From: Heterocephalus glaber
Taxonomy: Eukaryota; Chordata; Mammalia; Rodentia; Bathyergidae
DNA: 64,000 bases
Direction: 5' to 3'
Assembly (NCBI RefSeq): GCF_000247695.1
Contig: NW_004624748.1
Coordinates: forward strand, 5,999,669 to 6,063,668
A program made the translations under genes and the position numbers. Below, piece after piece: positions 23,940-36,972 of the stretch (position 1 is its first letter; each line of letters opens with the position of its first letter). The notes under the pieces were generated by a model. That model made no database searches and was not told the origin of the DNA. It worked only from the letters and a program-made list of their open reading frames with translations.

Positions 23940-26395
23940 ACACACTGTTTGACACAGTGCTTTGAATGAAGTATAGTTCCCCACTGCTCCTTGTTGCATG
24001 AGTGAGCACCTGTGTCTGGAGTTGGGTGGGCTAGAAGAGGGAATTTACTTTTCCAGAGCCCCTGAGCAGCAAGACTGGGTGGCTTGAAGTGAGGAGCAGC
24101 CAGGGTGGCTGATGCAATCAGACAGCCAAGGGCCCTGAGATTCTCAATGTGGAAGTTAGGAGTTCCAAGGAAAATCATCAAGCAGAAGACTCAGAACATC
24201 ACCTAGTATCAACCAGAGAGGATGATAACATAGCAGATGAACCAGTTCGCTCTTTCTGATGGGGTGGATGCTGCTACCCTCTCCCTCGGGGCTGCTTTAC
24301 ACAAAATCCCATTGTTAATTCCTCACAAAGATGATGCATCCTGCACCAACCTCTGTTTTCTGGAAGATTATCTGCTCCTTATTTAGCAATGGACCACTTC
24401 AGGGAAGCTTTCTTTCTATTTGCACATCAGTTGCACCAGTATATTGCTGTTGTATGTCTAAGTCAATGTGTCTGAGTGCTTGGTTCTTTCAGGTTTCTTC
24501 AGGTAGAACATAGGTCCATATCTAAAGTCTGAGCACACCCTTGGGTACAAGTTTACTGTCAACAAAGGAGATGGGTAGGGGAAAGGAAGACTCTGCAACA
24601 AGGTCTAATGATCCCATCCAAATGCATCAAAAGATATTTCTACCAAAGACAAATAAAAATAACTTCTGTGAAGTTTTGGCATAGCTGCAGCTTTGCCATG
24701 GCCATGAAAACATTTGCATAAACTGTGTCATCCTCTTAACTGGTCACACAGTGCATTCAATTTTCTTCGTAACTCAAACATATAATCTCCATCTGCTGCT
24801 GCTGTTCCCTGTTTCTTCTTCATTGTTTAATTCCCAGTAAAGTTGTGTGAGATCCTTTTTTTGGTTCTGAGCCCCCTCAGCACATTAAACTGCGGATGCT
24901 TGTCCTTTCCCATTAACACAGTGGAAATGCTGCAGCCAAATTATTTCCCAGTTTCCCTTGAATTTACTTCTTCATGTATTTCTCAGTCTCCTGTCACATA
25001 CTTAATTGGTCTGGTTGGTTTTTACAGTCATATCTAGCAGGCAGTTTTTTCCTCTTAATTTTTTTTTCAGTCAAGTGAAATGTTGCAGTGTGAGGTAGTC
25101 AAATGAATTTTACATGGGCAGAAAAAGAATAATGAAAATATTTTAAAGATTTCTCAAGAGAAAACGTTGAACTGAATGGAATTTTAAATTTGGAATGGCC
25201 CTGCTTTTTGCCAGTGGCCTTTAGCTATGTGATGTTTCTGGAAAGGATGATGTGAGTTTTCTTTCTTTAACTTTTCAGGGAATATGATACTCTTGGTATC
25301 AAAGCCTTCAGCTTCTGTAATTATCTTCTCCCTACAATTGGTGATGTTTGACAGCTGTCAACCACATCCACACCATTCCATTTCATCCACAGCAGCCCTG
25401 TGGGACTTAGAACAAACCCCAACCTTAGACAAGATTCAAAGCAACTCTAGAATGCAACGTTACTCATGGTGTTGAAATCTTTTTGATTTCTTGTGCCTCA
25501 TTCTAGAATTGGGCTTCTCATACCCGAGATTTGGTTACAAATTCACTTGGGGATATGAACACCTGTCTGGGCATCCCTGGCCTGAGTCTCTGTGTCCAAG
25601 GCTTTCTCTAGCACCCAGGCTTTCAAGGACTCAGGGCCTGCTTGCACTGATCAGGCCTCCTCCCAAGTCCCAAATCCTTGCTTATACTGTGACCTAGTTG
25701 AAAGGGGCTTGCTCTCTTGAAGACTGACCTTCCCAGTGAGTTCTTATTTTCTTCTCAGCTGCTCAAGGAGTCCTGGTATCTAGGATCTGTTATGGGTCTA
25801 CTTGCCCCCACTCAGTTCCTTGGTAAATTACCTATTACCATCTTTGTTGATGATCTTTTATCTGTGATCATACTTGCTGGATTCAATGCCCTGCCTATGA
25901 TAAGGGACATCTGTAGCTGACAGCATCCCAGAAGTAGGTTTGCCTGACCCTCTCAGGCTGTCCTTCTCATTATAATTCACAAGCTCTGTTGAACCTTGGA
26001 TGGAACAAATGGTGGTCTTCATGGTTAAAGAATTTAACCCATTTCTACTTTTCAGACCCTTCTCTGGCCTCTTAGATATGAATGTTCTCTAAGAGTCTAA
26101 TAGAAGCCTGGCTCTAAAGTCCGAGTTATCAAAGGGTTCCCTGGAAGGCATAGACACTTAGGACAAAGGAGCAGAGTAGTCTTGAGAGGTTTTCATTATA
26201 AACGTATCAGAATAACCAGAGAATAATCAATATTTCTGTAGAGTGTACCTTTGTAGAAAATATCAAGAAGTATACTCTTTACACCTCTTATAAATGTGAG
26301 TTGTTGTCATCATCACATGTGGAGCAGCTAGGGATCACTCACACAGTGCCACATACCCAACCCTTACAATACTTCTATGGAATAGACAATTCAGA
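23940..26395. other. Intergenic DNA, nothing recognised
   Basis: No repeat or coding homology identified. Short open frames at 25284-25920 have no recognisable domain. Confidence 0.35.
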
Positions 26396-26399
26396 TTTC

Positions 26400-26825
26400 T
26401 GTTTGGGTTTAAATTATGTCTCACAAAATGATATATTAGAGTTGAAACTCAGGTACCTATGAATATAATCTTATTTAGAAATATGGTTTTGCAGATATAA
26501 TATTAAGATGAGGTTATCTGGAGCACGGTGTGCCCTAAGCACAATATAAAACCTCTTAAAAGAGGAGGAGATGCAAACACATAGAGAGAGAAGATGATGT
26601 AAAGACAGAAGAAAAACACTATCTGATGACAGTCAAGAGATTGGAATGATGTGTTTACAAGCCAAGGAATGGAAAGGATTTCTGGTAACTACCAGAAGCT
26701 AAAAGATACAAGAAAAGATTCTTCCTTTGTGCCTTTAAAGGATCCAAGGCTCTGCTGACAATTTGATTTCAGATTTGTACTCCACCCCCGAAGTGTGAGA
26801 AAATAGTTTTGTAATTTTGAGCCAG
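26400..26825 (+). mobile_element. MaLR LTR, diverged (MLT-like)
   Basis: aaattatgtctcacaaaatg, tcttatttagaaatatgg, tgcagatataatattaagatgagg and acatagagagagaagatgatg follow the order of MLT1-type LTRs. Confidence 0.55.
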
Positions 26826-27169
26826 CTAGCAGTACTTCGCTGAGTAGGTTGAGTAGTCTTGCACACCTAGAGCAATACCCATTTTACAAATGAATTAGGG
26901 ATGCTCAGAAATGCTAATTTACCCAAAAGCAAATGCTTAGAGCTCCATGACTCCAAATATTTGAATCTCACACTCCCAAAGTGCTTTGCTAGTTGATCTG
27001 GCCCATAACGTAAGGGTTCCTTTTTTCTTCTATCAAAATCATATTCCAGATGAACTATACAATAATGTCAATATTTCCCAAGTAAGATTGTGTAGAATAC
27101 TGATTTTAGGAGATGTGTGAATGTGTTAATATGTTTTCACAATCAAGCAGAAGGAGGGAAAATCTATAT

Positions 27170-27718
27170 AAATCAGGGTTGTTTTTTTTTTGGAGGACCC
27201 CATACAGCTTTTAAAATCTCCAAGAGAAGGATACTAAAGCTTGCTATGTATATTGTTTAGAAGTCTCTAGAGGATTCTAGAGGGGATTTATTAGATAGGC
27301 TTACAGGAGGATTAGAAGCAGAAGAACCTACAGAGGATCTCCATCAGCACACTAAGGAGCCAGAGAATCTAGTAGTTTCTCAGTCCATTCAAGAAGCTAG
27401 AAGCCATGGAACAAGAGAGATCAAGGATACTGCACCAGTCCAAGACCAAAGGCCTGGAAGCTCCCTGCAGAGCCCTTGGTATAAGTCTGTGTCAGAAAGC
27501 TATATAAACTGGAGACTGACATCCACAGATGACAGCAGCAAAAGATGCACCTGTTGCAGTAGAATGGAGATCTCCAAATGTATACTCATGATCCTTCTTT
27601 GGAGCCTACTGACCATGTACTGAATCCCTTGAAACCATGAGGTAAATTAAACCTCTCCTCCTTTAAGTTGTGGGTATTGAGTATTGTGTCCTAGCAGTGG
27701 GAAAGATGACAAATACAG
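27170..27718 (+). mobile_element. MaLR-type LTR, left side of the 27-29.6 kb element
   Basis: The last 150 bp (ttggagcctactgaccatgtac ... aattaaacctctcc ... gtgtcctagcagtgg) are clearly homologous to the right LTR. They are followed at once by a primer-binding-like attggtactgaaagtgggg. The first 390 bp have no counterpart in the right LTR and may belong to another insertion. Confidence 0.6.
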
Positions 27719-29239
27719 AAAATTGGTACTGAAAGTGGGGTTATGACTGTGATTGTACATGATCATGTGATTTGGAAGCCTTTGGAACTGATTTACATGA
27801 GGAATTTGGAAAGGTTTGCAGATGGGGACTAGAGAAGCCTTAAAATGCTATAAGCCAAACTTGATGGCTAATTCTGGTTGGAGGTCAAAAGATCTAATTG
27901 CCAGTAGGAATGTGGACAATAAAAGGCAGGCTCAGAAGGTTTAAACTGGAAACAATGACTTCATTAGCAATTGAATTAGAGGCAAATAAAAGTTTACATT
28001 TTGTCTATGCTCTGAGACTTTTCAGGAGACTGAGAATAAGGGCAGTGGATTAATTCTTCTGGCAGAGGAAATTCAAAGGCAGCCCAACATTCAGGCCATG
28101 GCATGGATACTGCTGGCTACTTTTAGCCAGAGTTATAGTGAGAATTATGGGCAAAAAATGAACAAAATATTTTGAAAAACTTAAATTTTGGTCCAAAAGG
28201 GACCATGTGTAAAGTTGGGGTGAAAGGAGGTATGGTTGCTGAAGAGATTAGCAAGATTAAAAGTAAATCAAGTACTTTGTATTGCAACAAGAAGAAAGAT
28301 ACATTGATGCTGTCTCAGAAATCAGCAAGACACCATCCATTCCAAGTTTAAAAGTGGCAACTTTTCATTTCAGAAGAGATTCTCTGCAACCTCTGCTTGA
28401 GAAAGGACTTCTAGGAAATTAGTTCTCCAGAATTCATTTCACCATGCTCTGTTATCCAGGCACAGAGGCTACTGCAGCCATGGTCTAAAGTGGCCCAACT
28501 ACTGCTACTGTTAACAACAGACCTTGGTGTTGTTCACTCCACATTATGCTGGTTTTATCTGTGTGAAGAATTAAAGTGTTGTGATGTCAGACAAGATTCC
28601 ACCAAGATTTCAAAGGAAGGCCTAGGAGGCTTGGCAATGAGCCCCTAAAAAGGTAATGCATGAAGCTGTGGGTATGAAGCCAAAGGTACAGTGGAGACCC
28701 CAGGAAGTTGCAGATGCCAGGTTCATGGAACACTGGCTGAGGAAAACTAAAGGCAGTGAAAAGAGTCCATCCAAAAGAGGACATGCAATGAGCAAGCTAT
28801 AAAGGTGGGGGTGCCCAAGCCTCCTGGAGTTCACATCTTATGACCATGTGCCCTGGATACTAGACATGAAGCTATAGAACTTAGTGTTTGCTCTGTTGGG
28901 TATTGGTTTTGCTTTGGTGCAACTGTTTTATATTTCCTTGTTGATATCTTTTGGAATAGGAATCTTTCCTCTGTGCCACTGTACTTTAAGATTATGTGAA
29001 TTGTTTTTTATTCTTATAGAAGTTCACAATTTGCCTTGGGTCTCAGAAGATACTTTGACTTGAACATTTGAGAAATACTGGAACTGTTCATACTTTGAGG
29101 AGGGGAATTTTGTGATTCCAGTTTAAACAGGATAGTTGTATTAGAGAAAATAAAAACTTACTATTGTCTTTTTTAGATATTAAATATGGTTTAAAGATAT
29201 GTGTTTCAGTTTCGAGTGGACAAGGGGTGGAATATAGAA
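27719..29239 (+). mobile_element. MaLR internal region, non-coding
   Basis: Starts with a primer-binding-like sequence just after the LTR end and runs to a purine stretch (caaggggtgg) before the right LTR. There is no gag/pol-like frame, as usual for MaLR elements, which rely on other machinery. Related internal blocks include ggaagcctttggaactga and ggctaattctggttgg. Confidence 0.55.
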
Positions 29240-29571
29240 GTTAAGGTGGAATGTCAATTTGATTTGCTTTGGGATCCACCCAGGGGATTGGTAGAGCATA
29301 CCTCTGGTGTGTCTGGGTGGGTCACAGAGGCATGACCTCGCGGTCTATATCTGGTCCCTTGCCCCTTCCTCTCTAGTGCTGCTCCTCTGCTCTGATTCTC
29401 ATCTGCCATGACCTAAGCAGCTTTCTTCCACTACACCCTGCCACCACTCCTGCCTTGGAGCCTACTGACTATGTACTAAATCCTCTGAAATGGTGGGATA
29501 AATTAAGCCTCTCCACTTTTAAGATGTGGATATTAGATATTGTGTTCCAGGAACTGGAAAACTGACTAATA
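29240..29571 (+). mobile_element. MaLR-type LTR, right side
   Basis: Starts near ttaaggtggaatgtcaatttg and ends aaaactgactaatata, the typical MaLR end. It shares its final 130 bp with the left LTR at clear divergence. Confidence 0.6.
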
Positions 29572-29574
29572 TAC

Positions 29575-30512
29575 TGTATTTCTCACACTTATTTGACCAT
29601 AGGAGCCTTTGCATCCCATGGGATTCATGTCCTGTGAAAGATACTTTGGGAAATGCAAAATTAAAGAAACAAAACAAAAGAAAAACCCCTTTCTTACCTT
29701 TTGTTCTTGACATCATTTTCACATCAACTGTGTTTTACAGTTTTATCCTCATATGGGTCTCTGAAGAATTGAAAAACTTTTGATGCATTGAAATACATTT
29801 ATAAATCATCTCTTTAAGTACACTAAATTAACTACTGTACCTTTTTTATTCTTCAGACCACTATATGGATTTTCAAGGGTCAATGTTTTCGGGTCAAGGG
29901 CCATTATGATCATGCCTATAATTGAACAAATTTGGATCTTTGGGTTGTATCCAGGGAGAATGCATTCCATTAGTGATGAAAATTCTTACAATTTTATGTT
30001 GACTCACATCAGAAACAGGACTCAGTTACTCTTGACAGTTCTAGACCCCACCTTCCTAGTCTTCAATGTGGGCAATCTAGATTTCTCCCAAACCAGCTTT
30101 CTCTCCTCCTGGTGACCACCTTCTTATAGGATAGCTAATACATCCCACTTGACTGGCCTTGCTGACCATTATTTCTAGATGGACTGTGAAGATATGTCAT
30201 AATGACATACCCACTGTTGTTCCTGGAACTTATGTCTACTTGCTTTAGAGCCACTAATTAGAATTCCCCAATGGGAAGCACTGAACCAAGAAAATGCACT
30301 GGCCCCTGGGTCCCTCTGTCTCTCTCTCCCTGTCTGTACTCACTGACCTCTCTGTGTGTGGCCCCCAGGAATGCTGTGTACTCCCAAATACTTATAAGTA
30401 AGGAAATATTATACTTCCTAATCATTAAAGGGGTTCTCTCCATATTAAGGATTCTAAATTAAAATAAATGGAAACTGAGGTGTCTGAGGAAGAGGGCATT
30501 AGGAATTGTTAT
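29575..30512. other. Intergenic DNA; possible MER5-like trace at the left
   Basis: tttgaccataggagcc and actttgggaaatgcaaa at 29590-29660 resemble a hAT-Charlie/MER5 copy. Nothing was recognised in the rest. Confidence 0.35.
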
Positions 30513-30657
30513 AGAATTTGTACATTAAATGATAATGCCAATACAACATATAGGAATCTGTGGGACACAATGAAAGCAGTTCTACAAGGGAAATTCATAG
30601 CAGTGAATGCCCATACTAGGAAAAACAGAGTGAACTCAGATAAATAACCTAATGCTG

Positions 30658-30770
30658 GGCTGGGGATTTAGCTCAGTGGTTTCTCTGCCTGCTGTGCAAG
30701 CACAAGGACCCGAGTTTGATCCCTGGTACCAAAAAAACAAAACAAAACAAAAAACAACAAAAACCCCAAC
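30658..30770 (+). mobile_element. ID-like tRNA SINE nested in L1 ORF2
   Basis: Complete copy: ggctggggatttagctcagtgg, cgagtttgatccctggtacc and a tail of A7 then (CAAAA)n. The perfect 12-bp duplication AACCTAATGCTG is at 30646-30657 and 30771-30782. It inserted after the L1, and this accounts for the apparent extra residues at the start of the frame at 30777. Confidence 0.95.
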
Positions 30771-33663
30771 AACCTAATGCTGAACCTCAAGTTCCTAGAA
30801 AAAGAAGAGCAAAACAAACTGAAAGCTCGTACAAGGGAGGAAGTTATGAAGATAAGAGCAGAAATCAATGCAATGGGGACCAAGAGCATGATACAAAAGA
30901 TCAACAAATCGAAAGAGTTGGTATTTCGAAAGAGTTGGTATTTCAAAAGAATAAATAAAATCAATAAACCCTTAACCAAGCTTACTAAGCAAAGGAAAGA
31001 AAAGGCTCAAATCCATGCAACCAGGAATGAAAAAGTTGAAGTCACAACAGATCCAGCAGAAATCCAGAGGATCATCAATATCTACCTTCAGAACCTGGAC
31101 TCTAATAAAATGGAAAACACAAAAGAAATAGACAGATTCCTAGATACATATGAATTACCAAAGTTGAATGAAGAAGATATAAAAATTCTAAACACCCCAA
31201 TAACAATGAGTGAAATTGAAAATGTAATAAAAAATTTACCAACAAAGAAAAGCCCAGGTCCTGGTGGGTTCACTGCTGAATTCTACAAGACATGTAAAGA
31301 AGAACTATTGCCACTACTATTTAAACTCTTCAGTGAAATTGAAAGGGAAGCAATACTTCCAAATTCATTCCTGGAGGCAGGTGATTGTTACTTTGATTCC
31401 AAAGGCAGAGAAAGACCCAACCAAAAAGAGAACTATAGGCCAATCTCCCTAATGAACATAGATGCAAAAATCCTGAATAAGATACTGGCAAACAGAATAC
31501 AGAGGGTCATCAAGAAGATCATACACACTGGCCAAGTCAGATTTATCCCAGGGATGCAAGGATAATTCAACATACATAAATCAATAAATGTAATACACTA
31601 TATTAACAGAGCCAAGGACAAAAACCATATGATCATTGAAACAGATGCAGAAAAAGCATTTGACAAAGTCCAATGCCCATTCATGATAAAACCCTACAGA
31701 AAATTGGAATAGATGTTCTTTACCTCAACCTGATAAAGGCTATCTATGAAAAACCAACAGCCAACATCATACTAAATGGTCAAAAACTGAAACCTTTCAT
31801 GTTAAATTCAGGAACAAGACAACGATGTCCACTGTCACCACTCCTGTTCAATATAGTTCTGGAAACATTAGCCACAGCAAGTAGAACAAGAGAAAGAAAT
31901 AAAAGGAATAAAGATGGGAACGGAATAAAGATTGGAAAGGAATAAATTAAACTGTCATTATTTGGTGGATGACATGATTCTCTACATAGAAGACCTGAAA
32001 AACTCTGCCAAAAGACTTCTGGACTTAATTGACAGATTCAGTAGAGTAGCTGGATACAAGGTCAACACTCAAAAATCAATAGCCTTCTTGTACACAAATA
32101 ACAGACTCACTGAGAGAGAAATTAGGGAAATAATTCCGTTCACAGTAACATAAAAAAATGAAATATCTAGGAATCAACCTAACAAAGGAAGCAAAAGACC
32201 TCTACATTGAAAACTACAGCAGTCTGAAAACAGAGATTGAAGAGGATATAAGAAAATGGAAAGACATCCCTTGTTCCTGGGTAGGAGGAACCAATATAGT
32301 GAAAATGGCCAAACTTCCAAAACTGCTGTATAGATTCAATGCAATCACAAAACTAGAGAAAACAATCCAAATATTCAATTGGAACCAGGAGTGACCTAGA
32401 ATAGCTAAAGCAATTCTAAGCAATAGAAACATGACAGGGGGTATCACAATCCCCAACTTGAAACTATACTACAAAGCCACTGTGATAAAAACGGCATGTT
32501 ACTGGCAAAGAAACAGACCCAAGGATCAGTGGATTGGATTAGAAGATGCAGAAACAGCATTAGAGATACTCAGCCATCTCATCTTTGACAAAGGACCCAA
32601 CCATCTTCACTGGAGGAAAGGTAGCCTATTTAATAAATGGTGTTGGAAAAACTGGATTTCAACCTGCCAAAGATTAAAACTAGACCCATATCTTTCACTA
32701 TGCACTAAGCTAAAATCAAAGCAGATTAGAGATCTAAATATTAAAACAGAAACACTAAACTTGATGGAAGATAAGTTATGTAGAACTCTTGAAGACATTG
32801 GCATAGGAAAAGACTTTATGAACAAAATCTCAGTAGTGTGGGAACTAGCACAAAGAGTCAACAACTAGGATCTCACTAAAAAGCTTCTGCACTGCAAGAG
32901 AAACCACCAACAGAGCTAAGAGACAACCTAAAATATGGGAAAAAATTTTATCAGCTATTCCTCAGACAAAGGACTATTATCTAGAATATATAAAGAACTA
33001 AAAAAAAAAAAATCAGACCCCCCAAATATAAAGACCCAATTTAAAAATGGGCATCTGAAATGAACAGACATTTCTCAGTCAAAAAAGTAAAAGCAGCAAA
33101 TAAACATAGGAAAAAATGGTCATCGCTAGTCATTTGAGAGATGCAGATGAAAACAACACTGAGATTCCACCTGACCCCAGAAAGAATGGCTGCTACCAAG
33201 AAATCAACCAACAACAACTGCTGGAGGGGTTGCTGGAGGGGAGAAAGGAACCCTTCTCCAGTGTTGGTGGGAGTGCAGACTGGTTCAACCACTGTGAAAA
33301 TCAGTGTGGAGATACCTCAAAAAACTAGGATTAGAGATTCCATTTGACCCAGCTATTCCTTGGTATCTTCCCAAAAGAATTAAAAGAATCATACCACAGC
33401 AATATATGAGCACCCATCTTTATAGTGGCACGTTTTGTAATAGCTAAAGCTTGGAAACAGCCCAGTTGCCCAGCAACTGGAGACTGGATAAAGAAGATGT
33501 GAAGTTTGGGTTTTTTTTTTTTTATAAAATGGAGTACTATTCAGCCACAAAGAACAAGAAACTAGAGTCATTTATAGCTAAATGGATGCACATTGAGGCC
33601 ATACTCTTAAGAGAAATCAATAGGACACACGTGTAGACACTGAATAGTTTCTCTGGTGTGAGA

Positions 33664-33900
33664 AATTAAAAGTGTAAATAAGGATCAAAATGTATAATTG
33701 ATAATGTAAAATAGGAAGAAAAGGTCTAAAGGGGAAGGGGAAGTAGTAGGGGTAGGGGAAAGAAAAGAAGTGAAAGGAAAAAATATGAGAAAATGAAAAA
33801 ACAGAAACAAAGTCTTTGTAAATAGGGAGGGATGGAGGGGTTTAAGGGAGGGCAGGGGAATGGAGAAAAAATAAGAACTAAGATACATCATGTAAAGGTA
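33664..33900 (+). repeat. L1 3'UTR polypurine tract
   Basis: A 200-bp AG tract (aggaagaaaaggtctaaaggg, then ggggaagtagtaggggtagg) begins after ORF2. The same tract occurs at 58563-58735 (+) and, complemented, at 34345-34500, and a diverged form at 63150-63300. Confidence 0.85.
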
Positions 33901-34169
33901 CAAAAAAAAGAATTTGTTCTTGTGTTAGGTAATTTGGAAGTGGAATTCAGGGAAGCAAATATGGTCATTTGTTCTTATAACAAATTCTGAAAACAGAGAT
34001 ACAAATTTCCATCCCCAAATCCACCTGTTGTTTTCTAGATATCCAGGATGTTTTTCCTCCATAGTCTTGTGCAGTTCTGTAGTATTCATGCAGGTGCAGT
34101 CAGAAGTGTTTACTCTAACATAAACTTCTCTCTGGCTAGCTAAAATAAATTAGGGACAATGTAGTCATC

Positions 34170-34880
34170 CATGACAATTCTGCTTGTCTTGTCTTGGTCA
34201 TTTTCTCATTGCTGTGACAAAATATCTGACATCCATATCTCTTTTTTTTGTATTAAATTCTTTTATTGGTACATTGTAGGTATACAACACAATTACATTT
34301 CTCATTGGGAATTGTACCTTTATATAATGCATCTTGGTTCTTATTTTTTCCCCATTCCTAGCCCTCCCTTCACCCCTTCCACCCTTCCCTTTACAAAGAC
34401 TTTATTTCCATTTTTTCCATTTCTCAGCATTTTTCCTTTCCCTTCTTTCCTTTCCCCTGTGCCTCCCACTACCCCTACCCCTTTGGACCTTTTATTCCTA
34501 TTTTACTGGTACCGGGGATTGAACTCGGGTCCTTGTGCTTGGGCAGCAGGCGGCGAAACCACTGAGCTAAATCCCAGGCCCCTGACATCCATATCTTAAA
34601 GGAGAGGTTTATTTTGGCTCACATTTTCAGAAATTCCAGTCCTTGTTTGAAAGGGTCAAACAAGAAAGGGCATAAAGGGAGGACCTGACAGAGGAAAGCT
34701 ACTCATATTGTGGCACCTAGGAAGCAGAGAGGAGCTGGGAGGGGAGATGTACCCCCAGTGACCTGCCTGTAACCAGGCCCCACCTCCTAACAGCACACTC
34801 AGCTGCTGAACTCATTCATAGATTAGTGCTCCCATAATCCAACCAATTTGTACACATGTGAGATTTGGATCTAAACAATA
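34170..34880 (-). mobile_element. MST/THE1-like MaLR LTR carrying a nested insertion
   Basis: Outside the nested insertion the sequence follows antisense MST-type LTRs: ttctcattgctgtgacaaaata on the left; gagaggtttattttggctcac, ccccacctcctaacagc, agtgctcccataatccaacc and tgagatttggatctaaac on the right. Confidence 0.6.
34241..34581 (-). mobile_element. Chimeric SINE + L1 3' end, single insertion
   Basis: On the minus strand the insert begins with a nearly full ID-like SINE (gggcctgggatttagctcag ... aatccccggtacc), passes without a poly-A into the L1 3'UTR polypurine tract, and continues to the L1 terminus (accaataaaagaatt) with A-rich tail. One perfect 15-bp duplication CTGACATCCATATCT bounds the whole unit (34226-34240 and 34582-34596). 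No duplication separates the two halves, so they probably inserted together. Confidence 0.9.
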
Positions 34881-34884
34881 ACAT

Positions 34885-36960
34885 TTCCTAATGAATTAAA
34901 ATTTAAATCTGTACCTCCAGAAAAAAAAGTTGTCAAAGATAAAATTTGGATGATCCTCTCTGGTTGCATTGTTCCAGCTTTGGTAGTCATCAGTTGCAAG
35001 ATGTGCAACACAGGGAGTCAGGCCACCCTCTGAGAGTTCACTCAAGTAGCTTGTGCTTGCCTCTTTTGAAGGTTTCTTTGCATTCTTTTTGAGAAAACAT
35101 GATTTAGAAAGGGATGGTAGTGGAAAACAGCTGAAATTCTCTAACATTGTCCAGAATACACAGAATAAGTTAACGTGCAACAAATGAGTGGAAGCTTGAT
35201 GTCTACATAAGAACTCTCCTAGTAGGGAAGACTATATTGCTACAGGCGTTAAAAATTATTGATTGCAACAGGAATGTGTCTTTTTCTGTCTTTGGTGGTG
35301 AGTGTCACTTAAGATGGACAGCAAAGCAGGCTGATGTATCATCTCTGAAGGAAATTGACTATTTTAATCCCGAAAAGGCCCCATATTTGTCACCATTCCT
35401 AAAGGATTAGTTATTCCTGATGGGGTTTTAAGAACTTCAGCAGAAGTATTTTGTTGAGGGTCCATGTTTATAAGACTGAAATTTGGGATTAATTATACAA
35501 GGGGAACTTAAATATTAGAAGGGATATGTAGAAGTAAATGTATTTTTAGAGTATTTTTTAAAACCCAGTTATCGAATTTTCTCAGAAATAAGTTAAATTC
35601 AGAATAGTTTCTGATATCTGAATAAAGTGCACTAGAGAGTTTTGCTTTTGTCAGAATGAGATCCTTTCCATTGAGGCTCAAGTATTTTTGCCTGATGTCT
35701 TTTCTAAAAGACCAGATAGCTAGGGTTCAGATCACACAGAAGGTGTTTAGGTGGATCTTCTAAAACTGCAAGTTTTTTGCAGTCATCTCATTATGCTGTA
35801 AGAAGATAGATTCAGTAATTCCCAGTGCATGAGGTGGAAACAGATTATTTGTGAGTCCTGTAGGAGATTGATCTTACTGTGGTCAGGCAAATGGATTATA
35901 GTGAGCATAAGTAGATTGAGGGCCTTAGAATTACCTTAGTTCTCACTACTTTTCTTGATGCTTGTAGATGATAAAGACAGAGAAGTTTCTATGCAAAAGG
36001 TAACATTTTACTATTCCTTAATAATTGTGCCAATGAAACATGTGTCTATATTTCTAGAGAGAACAATTAAGGTTTCCTCAAATGAGAAAGCAAAATGAAG
36101 CATTTTTTTTCCTACCATTACTGACGCAGCTCTCCAGCAAGGAAAAGACTTACCCCACTTTGGAAATAACAATAACCAGAACATATTCATAGAGCTATAG
36201 GAGAAATGTAAAAGGGTCAATAAGCTTAGGTTTTTCATATTCTATTTTCACATCTTTATTTGGGGTTGTGTTGATACAGCTAGGGGATGTGTTGGTACAT
36301 TCTTGGCAGTACGTTTTAAATTATCTCACCAATCCTGGTTTAATATCATTGTCACTTTGTCTCTGCTATTGTAGGAATATCATGAAACAGTTTGGCTAAC
36401 CTCTGCTTTTATTAGGGATCACTCTGTAGGTAAACCAACTCAAGGTTCCTTAACTCATTGTCTATTATAAGGGTTTTTGTAGTATCGAAAGATCACAATT
36501 TCTAAACTATTTTGAATTCATTGGCTCATCTAAATTCATACACCTTAAATCAGTATAAATAACCCTTATTTTTGTCAGCTGGCAAGTCTGAGTGACCATA
36601 ATTAATTTAGCTATCAAAACTTATTTTATTTCTAGGAGAAGTTTACATTCCAAGAGTAAATTCAAGTCAGTGATAGCATAACTTACTTGGCACTTTTTAG
36701 ACTTTCTTTGCTAGTATGAATCAACAACAAGCAAGATTGAATCAAAGTCATTCAAGAGGTTATAGATCTGTGCAATATATGGGTTGTTACCTAACAGAAG
36801 TACAAAATCATGTGCATCTTTTTCTATAGCCAGTGAAAGGAGAACCATTGGGTGGAGTGTTATAGTGATGTGTGGTGATGTTTAATGGAAAAATCAACAA
36901 ATTTCTTAGGAGATTAAGTGGCTGGCTGAAAAGTCCAGAGGGTTCTTTCCTATCAATAAA
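34885..36960. other. AT-rich intergenic DNA, nothing recognised
   Basis: No repeat family or gene identified. This stretch, 4.4-6.5 kb before the CYSLTR2 coding exon, could hold 5' non-coding exons or introns of that gene, but I see no decisive signal. Confidence 0.35.
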
Positions 36961-36972
36961 AGATGTGGAGTG

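Larger units (their letters stand above)
30522..33908 (+). mobile_element. 5'-truncated L1: ORF2 (reverse transcriptase) and 3'UTR (copy B)
   Basis: The element starts inside ORF2 and ends in a G-rich polypurine 3'UTR and poly-A. The likely duplication AGAATTTGT flanks it at 30513-30521 and 33909-33917. ORF2 is read in pieces: 30777-31565 ([16 protein letters not shown]), 31673-31945 ([16 protein letters not shown]), 31932-32153 (YLVDDMILYIED, the reverse-transcriptase Asp-Asp site), 32158-32394 ([10 protein letters not shown]) and 32431-32868 (ORF2 C-terminal part). At least four frame breaks or stops separate them, and the endonuclease domain is absent. It is a dead copy. Confidence 0.9.

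Noticed and set aside
34171..34599. 142-codon plus-strand ORF
   Set aside because: It lies across the antisense SINE/L1 chimera; the Pro/Phe/Leu-rich product is the complement of the polypurine L1 3'UTR.
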